Source of the DNA: Candidatus Parvarchaeota archaeon
Lineage (GTDB): Archaea > Micrarchaeota > Micrarchaeia > Anstonellales > VGKX01
DNA length: 17,786 nucleotides
Direction: 5' to 3'
NCBI GenBank assembly: GCA_016866895.1
Contig: VGKX01000006.1
Span: forward strand, 1-17,786
Positions within the stretch are counted from its first letter, which is position 1. Every line of letters starts with the position of its first letter. The notes below the pieces were generated by a model. It saw nothing but the letters and a program-made list of their open reading frames with translations, was not told the DNA's origin and made no database searches. Below, piece after piece: positions 1-7,219 of the stretch. The position numbers and the translations under genes are program-made.

Positions 1-238
1 AGATATTGGTCCTGTAGTAGACGCATGGTTTTTTTTGAAGCGGGGAGGTGTAAATGTTAGAAGCTTTTTGCGCAATGCCCTGGACTTCTGCAATTCCCGG
101 GGCAACTGCAACGGCTTTTGAGATGGGCGTATATTCAATGAATTTTTTGAGCCGATACTGCCCAAGGCCGTAAAAATAGGCTGCAATGCTACCCACTACA
201 GCCCCGATGATGTACAAATCCGCGCCTCCAGAGCCCAT
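1..238 (-). CDS. GIDE-family (MUL1-like) membrane protein, partial
   Basis: An open reading frame enters from the left edge and lacks its C-terminal part; 79 codons are visible from an ATG at 238. The N-terminus has a short Gly-rich start and one hydrophobic membrane segment (residues about 8-24). A conserved block follows: ISKAVAVAPGIAEVQG, then TSPLQKKPCVYYR (about residues 39-76). This is the typical opening of the GIDE domain, shared by prokaryotic membrane proteins and the mitochondrial E3 ligase MUL1. In prokaryotes these proteins lack the RING finger, their role is unknown, and they often sit beside LemA and TPM-domain genes. The neighbour at 371-1156 has a TPM-like Gly-rich tail, which fits that context. 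The reading frame stays open upstream of the ATG, so the start is probable rather than proven. The function beyond family membership is not known. Confidence 0.72.
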   Translation of the reverse strand, partial: MGSGGADLYIIGAVVGSIAAYFYGLGQYRLKKFIEYTPISKAVAVAPGIAEVQGIAQKASNIYTSPLQKKPCVYYRTNI

Positions 239-370
239 GAAGAGGCTATGAACGGCAGTATTGAAAAAACATGCACTTTGCAGGAAAGAAAAACGCGCTT
301 ATACGAGTGTCATGATAACAATAATTAGGAGTTTTGCATTGGGTCCTTATGACAATAGGCACTTACGACG
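239..370. other. Intergenic gap between two minus-strand genes
   Basis: 131 bases separate the GIDE-like start (238) from the end of the next gene (371). A weak TATA-like GTATAAGC on the minus strand near 300 could serve the GIDE-like gene. No other gene or clear structure is visible. Confidence 0.4.
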
Positions 371-1156
371 CTAGCCGGCCCTTCCGCCGCCATGACCGCC
401 CCAGCCACCGTCGCCGCCAGGGCCAGGTTGGTTTGGTGAAGAGAATATGTTAAATAAGATAAAAATGCCTATAATTACACCTGCAACAGTAAAAACAGCC
501 TTCACAGCTAGTCCCGGTAGGTCTTTGAGGAATTTCTCCCAGGTGTAATAAGGATCTTCCATCATTTTTATCAGAACTCTTAATGTCGGATCTGCATTAT
601 ACCAGGAGGAATAATGATTTTCAAAGATTTTTGCACTAGATTCCTGGATTAAACACGTATTATTGTAGTGAAAATAACTGGAAGCGGCATGCCAAACAAA
701 ACTAATTAAGGCGTCTCCTTCCAGACCCGTAATGTCTTCCAGAATTGTGAATTTTCCTTTGCATATGCCAAGATAAAGATTGTCAAATATTTCATTATCG
801 CGGCAGTTGAATTCTTTGCCATAATAGTCTTTTAAGTATGCCTTCAATTTTGGAATTGCCCAAACCTCATAGTCTGATGGGGCATAACCAGAACTCTGGA
901 AAACTGCCTTTTGAACCTTAAATTGTGGAGATGCAGATTTTGAAAATAAGAAGAGCGGTTTTGATTTAGCTCGAACAGTTTCAACAAGAATGTTTTCAGC
1001 TTTTGGGGTCAGGCAAGCAAAAAACTGGTTCTGGGAAAAAGAAAGGGGTGACAGAGTCAAGAATGTGATTAATGCAATACGCTTGAATATGAAACCTGAC
1101 TCTCTGGCAGTCGAATTTTTTTGCACAGTTCTACTTAGGACTTGTTGATTTGACAT
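371..1156 (-). CDS. Secreted/membrane protein with Gly-rich C-terminal tail
   Basis: I do not recognise a family for the central part. The 261-residue protein has an N-terminal hydrophobic stretch after Lys-Arg (about residues 25-42), which could be a signal peptide or anchor. A polar middle region with four cysteines (in FACLTP, FNCRDN, GICKGK and NTCLIQ) could form disulfides outside the cell. One membrane segment follows (about 220-240), and the tail is GGDGGWGGHGGGRAG. That layout resembles TPM-domain proteins, which are often encoded beside GIDE and LemA genes, and a GIDE fragment lies just downstream. A longer frame starts at 1201, but its first codons contain the probable TATA box (1184-1195). 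I therefore chose the ATG at 1156, about 34 bases after the TATA centre. The TPM relation is inferred from layout, not from sequence identity. Confidence 0.68.
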   Translation of the reverse strand: MSNQQVLSRTVQKNSTARESGFIFKRIALITFLTLSPLSFSQNQFFACLTPKAENILVETVRAKSKPLFLFSKSASPQFKVQKAVFQSSGYAPSDYEVWAIPKLKAYLKDYYGKEFNCRDNEIFDNLYLGICKGKFTILEDITGLEGDALISFVWHAASSYFHYNNTCLIQESSAKIFENHYSSWYNADPTLRVLIKMMEDPYYTWEKFLKDLPGLAVKAVFTVAGVIIGIFILFNIFSSPNQPGPGGDGGWGGHGGGRAG

Positions 1157-1183
1157 TGCCCCACGTGAGGAAAATGTGCTACC

Positions 1184-1195
1184 AAAATATATAAA
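1184..1195 (-). promoter_or_regulatory. TATA box of the Gly-tailed protein gene
   Basis: The minus strand reads TTTATATATTTT, a near-ideal archaeal TATA element. It predicts transcription starting around 1164, a few bases before the ATG at 1156. It overlaps the upstream GTG/ATG codons at 1201 and 1198, which argues against those starts. Confidence 0.6.
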
Positions 1196-1233
1196 CATCA
1201 CTTAAACTGCAATTCCGAGCCTGAGTGCAAATT

Positions 1234-3762
1234 TCAATCCATATGCGTCTGCAATCCGTGCTTCAAGCCCTCTGAAAGCTTGGAGAGGCGCTTTAGCATT
1301 ACCTTTTTCTCGGCAGAGGCAACAATGCGCTTTGTGGTTTCAACCGCATCAGGGTTGACAGACATTGAGGTTATGCCAAACTCGACCAGTTTTTCCGCAA
1401 AATCCGGATAGACGGATGGGGCTTGGCCGCAAAGAGAGCAGGTCACCCCGTGCTCATTGCATGATTTTACCACTGCTTCGATTGCCTTTAGCACTGCATG
1501 GTTGCGCTCGTCAAAGCCTTCGGCAAGAGTCGAGTTGTCCCTGTCAATTCCAAGTATGAGCTGTGTCAGGTCGTTTGAGCCAATGGACACTCCATCAATT
1601 CCCTCCTTGCAAAAATCATCTATAAGGAACACAGTGGACGGAACTTCCACCATTATCCAAAGCTTGAAGTCGCGGGTCCGGTGGATTTGCACCTCGCGAA
1701 GCATGTCGCGGATTGCCCGCAGCTCGCCTATGCGGCGCACGAACGGAAGCATCAGCCACAGATTTTTCAGGCCAAACTCGTCGCGCACTTTTTTCATTGC
1801 CATCAGCTCCATTTTGAAGACTTCAGGCTCTGAAATGTAGCGCGCGCAGCCCCTGTAGCCCATCATTGGATTTGCCTCAACCGGCTCGTACTGCTCCCCG
1901 CCCTTCAGGTTCTTGTATTCGTTTGTCTTGAAGTCGTTTGCCCTGTAGACTACCGGCCGAGGGTAGAAGGAAGTGGCAAAAGTGCGTAGCTTTTCGGCAA
2001 GCTTGTCAATGAATTCCTGCTGCCTGCCTTCGGCTATTATCTTCTTTGGGTGCTCGCCAATGTCAGCCATCATGAATTCTGCCCTGAGAAGCCCGACTCC
2101 GTCGCAGGGAAGCTTGGAGGTTTTTTCTGCAAAATCAACCTCTGCCAAATTTACATAGATTTTTGTTCCTGTAATTGGTGCTTGCCCAAAAGCTACTTGG
2201 GCCTGAGAGCCTGACTGGGCCCCAGATGCCTGGGAGGGTCCGCCATCACCTGGCTGGCCGGCACTTGCAGCCATGCCTTGGACATCCCCTTCATAGACAA
2301 TGCCCCGTGCCGCATCAACTGTTATGAACTGGCCTGGCTTGAGCGTGTCTGTTGCGCCTTTTGCCCCAACAATGCAGGGTATACCCATTTCGCGGCTGAC
2401 AATTGCCGCATGGCAGGTGCGCCCGCCTGTGTTTGTGACAATGGCGGCTGCCTTTTTCATTGCAGGCACAAAGTCCGGCGTGGTCATGTCAGTGACAAGT
2501 ATGTCGCCTTTTTCCATAAGGCCGATGTCCTTTGGCGAGGGAATTAGCTTGACTGGGCCTTTGGCAATTCCCGGGGATGCGCCAAGCCCCTTTATCAGTA
2601 TTTTTGCCGCATCCATTGAAACTTGCATTGGGGCACCTCCTGCGCCTGAAGGCTTCTGAGCCTGGGAAAACTGGGCAATTGACTCAGGGGAAACCTCTGG
2701 TGGAAGCTGCATCTGGACTGAAGCCTGTGCTAGGTCTGTTGCGGCAGCTTGCCTGGCTTGCGCCTGGACTTGCTGCGGCATGGCGGTTTGCTGCGCCTGG
2801 CTCACGGGATTTGGCTTTTTCAGGGTTGTGATTGGCCTGCTTTGGGTTATGTAGAGCCTTCCGCCTGCAAAAGCCCACTCCATGTCCTGCGGCTTTCCAT
2901 AATGGTTTTCTATGTCAACTCCGGTTTTTGCAAGCTCGAGGATTTCAGAGTCTGAAAGCTTTTGCTTTTCCTGAAGCTCGGCCTTGATTTTGGCAAGGAC
3001 ATTTTTATCGTTGAGCTTTACAATCATTGTTTCCTGCTTGAAGACCTCTTTTCTTGCAATGCGCATGTCGCGCTTTGAGATAATGTAGTTGTCAGGTGTG
3101 ACTGAGCCTGACACGACCAGCTCCCCAATCCCAAATGCAGCCTCAATTGAAAGAAGGTTGTAGTCCTCGCTTACAGGGTCGACTGAAAACATCACGCCGG
3201 CCTTTTCCGACTGCACCATTTCCTGCACAACTGCGGCAAGACCCACCTTGAGGTGGTCAAACTTGTTTTCAGTCCTGTAGTATATGGAGCGCTGCTCAAA
3301 CAGCGACGCCCAGCATTCCTTTACTGCCTGGACAACATGGTCTGCCTCCCGCACGTTCAAAAAAGTTGACTGCTGGCCTGCAAACGAAGCCTCTGGCAAA
3401 TCCTCGGCTGTTGCAGAGGAGCGCACGGCAACATATGGCTCGTTTTTCATCTGCCTGTAAGCCTCCCTGATTTCCTCCTTTATCGCCGGGAGGATTTCGC
3501 CGCCAAGCACCCTAAGCTTTATTGTCTCGGATGCGTGGGCAAGCTTGCTTGAGTCATATGTGTCAAGCCTTTCGGTCTCCTCCCTGATGATTTTGTCAAT
3601 GCCATTTGCCTTTATGTAGTCAAAATATGCGTTTGAAGTCACCACAAAGCCTGGGGGGATTGGAAAGCCTGCCTTAGTCATCTCGCCAAGGTTTGCCCCC
3701 TTGCCCCCGGCCGCAGCAAGGCTGGACCTGTCAAGCTCATAAAACCATTTGACATATTTCAT
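1234..3762 (-). CDS. ppsA: Phosphoenolpyruvate synthase (pyruvate, water dikinase)
   Basis: Converts pyruvate, ATP and water to PEP, AMP and phosphate, the entry step of gluconeogenesis in the cytoplasm. The 842-residue product has the three expected parts. First is an ATP-binding domain (about 8-313) with GGKGANLGEM and VRSSATAEDLP. Next is a phosphohistidine domain (about 385-495) with GGRTCHAAIVSREMGIPC, the swivelling His being about residue 451. Last is a C-terminal PEP/pyruvate barrel (about 530-810) with VEVPS, GSNDLTQ and the catalytic-cysteine motif CSLCGQAPS. Two low-complexity linkers stand out: a Gln/Ala-rich one (about 320-380) and a Gly/Ser/Gln-rich one (about 498-528), which make the protein longer than usual. 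The ATG at 3762 is preceded by GGTGAT (3766-3771) with a short 3-base gap and begins the conserved MKYVKWFYEL. A longer frame starting at 3783 would use TTG and is less likely. Confidence 0.96.
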   Translation of the reverse strand: MKYVKWFYELDRSSLAAAGGKGANLGEMTKAGFPIPPGFVVTSNAYFDYIKANGIDKIIREETERLDTYDSSKLAHASETIKLRVLGGEILPAIKEEIREAYRQMKNEPYVAVRSSATAEDLPEASFAGQQSTFLNVREADHVVQAVKECWASLFEQRSIYYRTENKFDHLKVGLAAVVQEMVQSEKAGVMFSVDPVSEDYNLLSIEAAFGIGELVVSGSVTPDNYIISKRDMRIARKEVFKQETMIVKLNDKNVLAKIKAELQEKQKLSDSEILELAKTGVDIENHYGKPQDMEWAFAGGRLYITQSRPITTLKKPNPVSQAQQTAMPQQVQAQARQAAATDLAQASVQMQLPPEVSPESIAQFSQAQKPSGAGGAPMQVSMDAAKILIKGLGASPGIAKGPVKLIPSPKDIGLMEKGDILVTDMTTPDFVPAMKKAAAIVTNTGGRTCHAAIVSREMGIPCIVGAKGATDTLKPGQFITVDAARGIVYEGDVQGMAASAGQPGDGGPSQASGAQSGSQAQVAFGQAPITGTKIYVNLAEVDFAEKTSKLPCDGVGLLRAEFMMADIGEHPKKIIAEGRQQEFIDKLAEKLRTFATSFYPRPVVYRANDFKTNEYKNLKGGEQYEPVEANPMMGYRGCARYISEPEVFKMELMAMKKVRDEFGLKNLWLMLPFVRRIGELRAIRDMLREVQIHRTRDFKLWIMVEVPSTVFLIDDFCKEGIDGVSIGSNDLTQLILGIDRDNSTLAEGFDERNHAVLKAIEAVVKSCNEHGVTCSLCGQAPSVYPDFAEKLVEFGITSMSVNPDAVETTKRIVASAEKKVMLKRLSKLSEGLKHGLQTHMD

Positions 3763-3765
3763 AAC

Positions 3766-3771
3766 ATCACC
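3766..3771 (-). promoter_or_regulatory. Ribosome binding site of ppsA
   Basis: The minus strand reads GGTGAT, complementary to the archaeal 16S 3' end, only 3 bases before the ATG at 3762. It decides the start in favour of MKYVKW over the upstream TTG. Confidence 0.65.
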
Positions 3772-3796
3772 CTGGCAAGCCAAATTATCGTGACCG

Positions 3797-3840
3797 TTTC
3801 TTATATTCAGTTTCTTAGTTTCCTAGTTTCCTATATTCAG
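3797..3840 (-). repeat. Contiguous 14-8-8-14 repeat in the ppsA promoter
   Basis: On the plus strand four units follow without gaps: TTTCTTATATTCAG (3797-3810), TTTCTTAG (3811-3818), TTTCCTAG (3819-3826) and TTTCCTATATTCAG (3827-3840). The long units are short units with a TATTC insertion. Read on the minus strand, each long unit holds a TATA-like core (GAATATAAG and GAATATAGG) about 30 bases apart. The nearer one lies about 40 bases before the ATG, correctly placed to start transcription near 3778, just ahead of the GGTGAT. The block probably contains a duplicated promoter or a transcription factor site. No gene lies in 3763-3914. Confidence 0.7.
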
Positions 3841-3914
3841 TTACATAATGATTGGGCCGATAGCTAGTTTATATTGATTATTCTTGTGCAGTTTTCCCTC
3901 TTCCTGGCCGATTA

Positions 3915-4877
3915 TCACGTCCCCGGTATTGCCTTTGCACCAAGCTCCTCCTTTGCGCTTATGAATTGGTCAAAAGTGCCTGAGGCAAAAACCTTTACCA
4001 TGGCGCCGTCTTTTTCAAATTCCACGGTTGAGAGAATGCTGTTGAGCTGGGAGTTGGACCCCAAAAGTGAAGAAAGTTCCCTTATTTGCCCGACTGATGA
4101 GGATGCGTGGCTGTAGCCTCTGGCTGCAGCCGCCTCGTCTTCAAATTGGGCAAAACCAACGATAGTTATTTTATCTTCTCCCTTGTTTGGCTGCACTGCG
4201 CCCAAGGCAAAAAACTGCGAATTTGGGAACAGGTCGCCATCGGGGCTTGGCTTTGAGCCAAGGGCAAAAAATGAGCCCTTTTGCACTTTTGAAAAAACTG
4301 CCATGCGCGCAGAGCTGAAAAACGGCTTTGAGCCAAGATAGGTGTCAATAGTGTCCTTGACTGCCTGGGGCGAGCCTGCCACAACTGTCTTTGAGCCGAG
4401 GATTGCAAGGGCTGTTTGGGATTGCCCTTGGCCGAAAAAGTAAAGCTTGATGCCGCCGTAATCCGACTGCGAGTCTGAAAACATTGGCGGCAGGTTTTCA
4501 TTAACCGAAAATGAGCCGTCAATTATGATTGCCCTGTAGGTTTTGTCAGAATTCTTGAAGACTGAGACTAGAGAGCTAATTTTTCTTCTGTCAATGCCTG
4601 TGGCAAGCCGAATTGGGGAAAGGGACTTTTCAAAAGACTGGCCACTGATATTTGCCGCAAACTGGTAAAGGCCCTGGCTTGAATCTGTTTTTTCCATGTC
4701 AAGGTACATGACAAGGTCCGCCTTGACTGAAGCAAGCTGGATTCCGCCAAGATTTGATATAGGTGCAGGTTTGGCAGGTTGGCCGTCATTTCCCGTGCAG
4801 CCAAAAAACAGAAAGGCCAATATTAGCGCTGCAAAAAGCAGTATGGAAAATTGAGTCTTGAAAATAGGGCGCGCCAC
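3915..4877 (-). CDS. Predicted lipoprotein, unknown function
   Basis: A 320-residue exported protein. The N-terminus has basic residues, a strong hydrophobic stretch (about 9-25), then FFGC with Cys27, which fits a lipobox; the cysteine would be lipid-modified and anchor the protein outside the membrane. The mature part starts with a flexible Pro/Ala linker and continues as an alternating strand/helix domain. It contains a segment of the type LAILGSKTVVAGSPQAVKDT (about 154-173), a pattern common in surface proteins of the DUF3352 type, though I cannot assign the family. The start is GTG at 4877: no earlier start fits, and a TATA-like TTTTTATAG on the minus strand is centred about 26 bases upstream, predicting a leaderless mRNA. 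It is divergent from nadM. Substrate and partner are unknown. Confidence 0.8.
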   Translation of the reverse strand: MARPIFKTQFSILLFAALILAFLFFGCTGNDGQPAKPAPISNLGGIQLASVKADLVMYLDMEKTDSSQGLYQFAANISGQSFEKSLSPIRLATGIDRRKISSLVSVFKNSDKTYRAIIIDGSFSVNENLPPMFSDSQSDYGGIKLYFFGQGQSQTALAILGSKTVVAGSPQAVKDTIDTYLGSKPFFSSARMAVFSKVQKGSFFALGSKPSPDGDLFPNSQFFALGAVQPNKGEDKITIVGFAQFEDEAAAARGYSHASSSVGQIRELSSLLGSNSQLNSILSTVEFEKDGAMVKVFASGTFDQFISAKEELGAKAIPGT

Positions 4878-4891
4878 GAAAAGGGATTTGC

Positions 4892-4908
4892 CGATAAACT
4901 ATAAAAAG
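4892..4908. promoter_or_regulatory. Shared promoter between the lipoprotein gene and nadM
   Basis: The only A/T-rich core in the 69-base gap between two divergent genes reads AAACTATAAAAAG on the plus strand and CTTTTTATAGTTT on the minus strand. It sits about 26 bases before the GTG at 4877 (leaderless) and about 44 bases before the nadM ATG, leaving room for a short leader with the GGGGAT site at 4935-4940. Confidence 0.5.
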
Positions 4909-4946
4909 GTGAGCAGGCCAAGGGAATCAGAAAAGGGGATGTACAA

Positions 4947-5489
4947 ATGAAAGACAATAACGGATACAAAGATGGGCTGTTTGTAGGCAGGTTCCAGCCA
5001 GTGCACAATGGCCATGTGAAGGCAATTAGGCATGCGCTTGGCAAGTGCAAGAGGCTCATAGTTCTTGTGGGAAGTTCGCAAAAATCCTACGAGCCGCAGG
5101 ACCCTTTCACAGTGGGGCAGAGAATTGAGATGCTCCACCAGGCACTGACAGACGAAGGCGTGGGAAAAAATTGCATTATCCTGTCAGTTCCAGACATCCA
5201 GAACAACGCACTTTGGGTCAGCCACATTGAGTCGCTTGTGCCAAGCTTTGATATCGTGTTTTCAAACAACCCACTTGTAAAGCGGCTTTTCGAGGATGCA
5301 GGCTACAAGGTTGAAAGCAGCCACATGTTCGCACGGGAAACGCTTGAGGGCACAAGGATAAGAAGGCTCATGTTTGAAACCACGGGGGAAGAGTGGAGGC
5401 ACTATGTTCCAAAAGCAGTTGCAGAATTTGTCAAGCGCAACAACGCGATTTGGAAAATAAAATCGATAATGGGAACTGACAAGGCCTGA
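4947..5489 (+). CDS. nadM: Nicotinamide-nucleotide adenylyltransferase
   Basis: Transfers AMP from ATP to nicotinamide mononucleotide, giving NAD and pyrophosphate, the last condensing step of NAD synthesis or salvage in the cytoplasm. The 180-residue length matches archaeal NMNATs. The nucleotidyltransferase signature GRFQPVHNGH (residues 14-23) includes the catalytic HNGH, and LEGTRIRRLM (about 133-142) supplies the second phosphate-binding T-x-I-R motif. The ATG is preceded by GGGGAT with a 6-base gap, a one-mismatch form of GGTGAT. The Nudix gene follows after 31 bases in the same direction, so the two are probably co-transcribed; this recalls bacterial NadM-Nudix fusion enzymes. Confidence 0.94.
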   Translation: MKDNNGYKDGLFVGRFQPVHNGHVKAIRHALGKCKRLIVLVGSSQKSYEPQDPFTVGQRIEMLHQALTDEGVGKNCIILSVPDIQNNALWVSHIESLVPSFDIVFSNNPLVKRLFEDAGYKVESSHMFARETLEGTRIRRLMFETTGEEWRHYVPKAVAEFVKRNNAIWKIKSIMGTDKA

Positions 5490-5520
5490 AAAAAGGCGCT
5501 GGGCTGATTTTGGTAGTTCA

Positions 5521-5964
5521 ATGGAAACAAAAAAAACATTTTCGGCAGGCGGCGTGGTGCTTGACTGGCAAGGGCGTGTGCTTGTAGTAAGCCAGCATGG
5601 GACCTCCTGGTCGCTTCCAAAGGGGCATATTGACCCTGGAGAGAGTGAACTGTCTGCTGCAAAGCGCGAGATTGAGGAGGAGTCTGGCATAAAGCAGCAA
5701 GCACTTGAGCTTGTGCGGGAGCTTGGTACATATTCGCGCTACAAGATTGGCAGGCTTGGAGGGGAGGACAAGACAGAACTAAAGACGATAACAATGTTCC
5801 TATTCAGGCTGAAAAGGGAGGAAGGCGATAATGAAAGCAGGGTTCTCAGGCCAACCGACCCCGAAAATCCGGAAGCCCGCTTTGTTGAGAAAGATAAAGT
5901 GGCTGCATTTTTGACACACCCAAAGGACAGGGGGTTTTTTGAGAGCATCATGAGGGAAATCTGA
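5521..5964 (+). CDS. Nudix hydrolase
   Basis: A 147-residue enzyme that would cleave a nucleoside diphosphate linked to another group, using divalent metal. The complete Nudix box lies at residues 35-57: Gly35, five residues, Glu41, seven residues, then REIEEESGI. The preceding SWSLPKGH is also typical, and resembles Ap4A hydrolases and general MutT-like enzymes. Substrate cannot be fixed from sequence. Its place 31 bases after nadM suggests ADP-ribose, NAD-related or dinucleoside polyphosphate clean-up, but this is context only. The ribosome binding site is weak (GGTAGT a few bases before the ATG), which fits translation from a shared mRNA. A 89-base A/T-rich gap follows. Confidence 0.92.
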   Translation: METKKTFSAGGVVLDWQGRVLVVSQHGTSWSLPKGHIDPGESELSAAKREIEEESGIKQQALELVRELGTYSRYKIGRLGGEDKTELKTITMFLFRLKREEGDNESRVLRPTDPENPEARFVEKDKVAAFLTHPKDRGFFESIMREI

Positions 5965-6024
5965 TTTTGCCAAAAGAATGGCAGTGTTGCAGCCTGGCAA
6001 TTGGGCTGCTGATGTGTGGATAAG

Positions 6025-6033
6025 TATATAAAT
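6025..6033 (+). promoter_or_regulatory. TATA box for the gene at 6054
   Basis: TATATAAAT is centred 25 bases before the ATG at 6054 and no ribosome binding site lies between. This predicts a leaderless transcript beginning at or next to the ATG. Confidence 0.6.
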
Positions 6034-6053
6034 ATGTGTAAATAAAGTATTGT

Positions 6054-7130
6054 ATGCAAATAGCCGCTAAGGGGAATGGAACAGGTTGTGGCGGATCTGG
6101 AAATGGCGCCAATAACGTAATTTTCCTCATGCAGTTTGGCCCCCACAGGACTGCAGCTGATTTTGAGAAAACCGCCAAGCTGATTAATGAATTTAAACCG
6201 CACCTTTATTCGCCCGAAGCCGCCTACACGACAAAGCAGATCAGGGCAAGCGGCGGCTTTATGCGTATGGCTGCCGACATGAAAAAAGCCAGGCACAACC
6301 CAGGCCTAAAAAAAGCGATACTTGGGCAGTTGAGCAGGAATGCCGACCAAAGAACTGTTCAGTTTAACCTGGCGGAAACCGAGTTTCTGATTGATAACGG
6401 GCTTTCGATGTTCCCGCTTGAAGCTCATGAAAGGCCGTTTCACAAGGACAGCATGGCGAAATATGTCACTATGAAAAATAATGCCGTGCAGGCGCTTTAC
6501 AATAAATCTTTGGAGGAGGCGGCAAAGTTGCAATTAAAGGCTGAATTTATCTTTGCCCAAAGTTTCCTGGAAAGGCATCGGGGCATAATTGCCAATATAA
6601 GCACATACCAAGAAGATGCAAAGTCAATAGCCCCGAAAATTGGAGGCCAGGAAACGCTAAGGGTCCTAGTCAGGTTTGGCACAATGCACAAAGGGATTTA
6701 TCAAAAAGCACTAAGCCACTACTCCGGCATCCCGCAGATTCAGATTAAGCTTGACGCATCCGCCAATGCAGAAAGTCATAGCCCCCCTGAAACAATGCAG
6801 AAGATAATAATGGCCGGGCTTGGGGCAAGGCAAAACATAGACGATAAGTTGCGCCTGGATTTGCCCTTCCGCTCGCTTCTATATGACCTGATGCACAGCT
6901 TCAACAATATGGTCGCACCAGGACAAAGTGCACAGGAGAAGCAGGCTTTCGCCTACGCGATGCTTGAGCAGGTGAAAAAAATAATCAGCATGATGCCCCT
7001 TGAAAAAATAAAATCAGTGTTCATAGCGGCAGGGGGCAGGACTTCTGGCCAATCAATTGCACAATGGCTTGAGGGTATAAACATGCAGGTTTGGGATTGG
7101 GTTGGGAAAAATATTAAGGCGGAAAATTAG
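6054..7130 (+). CDS. Hypothetical protein, possibly TraB/Tiki-like
   Basis: A 358-residue cytoplasmic-looking protein with no clear signal or membrane segment. The first 20 residues are Gly/Asn-rich. Three blocks recall the TraB/PrgY/Tiki superfamily. The first is FGPH (28-31), followed about 24 residues later by a Pro-x4-Glu (KPHLYSPE, Glu55). The second is FLERHRGIIANI (171-182), like the conserved Glu-Arg region. The third is LRVLVRFGTMHKGIY (202-216), like the strand plus G-x-x-H near the end of the domain. The remaining 140 residues are mostly helical. Those proteins are poorly understood metal-dependent hydrolase-like or pheromone-shutdown proteins. The match is by pattern only and could be wrong. 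The gene is expressed from its own strong TATA box without a leader. Confidence 0.75.
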   Translation: MQIAAKGNGTGCGGSGNGANNVIFLMQFGPHRTAADFEKTAKLINEFKPHLYSPEAAYTTKQIRASGGFMRMAADMKKARHNPGLKKAILGQLSRNADQRTVQFNLAETEFLIDNGLSMFPLEAHERPFHKDSMAKYVTMKNNAVQALYNKSLEEAAKLQLKAEFIFAQSFLERHRGIIANISTYQEDAKSIAPKIGGQETLRVLVRFGTMHKGIYQKALSHYSGIPQIQIKLDASANAESHSPPETMQKIIMAGLGARQNIDDKLRLDLPFRSLLYDLMHSFNNMVAPGQSAQEKQAFAYAMLEQVKKIISMMPLEKIKSVFIAAGGRTSGQSIAQWLEGINMQVWDWVGKNIKAEN

Positions 7131-7180
7131 AGCGCCGCTGCAGGGGAGGGCTTGAAAAGCTGCCTTCTGCTTCTTACAGT

Positions 7181-7201
7181 AATGATATACTGATAATCAT
7201 T
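7181..7201. terminator. Small inverted repeat between convergent genes
   Basis: AATGAT (7181-7186) and ATCATT (7196-7201) are complementary with a 9-base loop, followed by T-rich sequence. It lies in the 89-base gap between two genes that converge. It may help transcription end, but the stem is short and weak. Confidence 0.25.
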
Positions 7202-7219
7202 TTCTGCTTGTGTGGCGGG

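Noticed and set aside
3797..3840. Short CRISPR-like array
   Set aside because: Units are contiguous, with no spacers, and only 8-14 bases long.
5739..6296. A 185-residue minus-strand open frame
   Set aside because: Crosses the Nudix gene, an intergenic gap and the 6054 gene on the opposite strand, without promoter or ribosome binding site.
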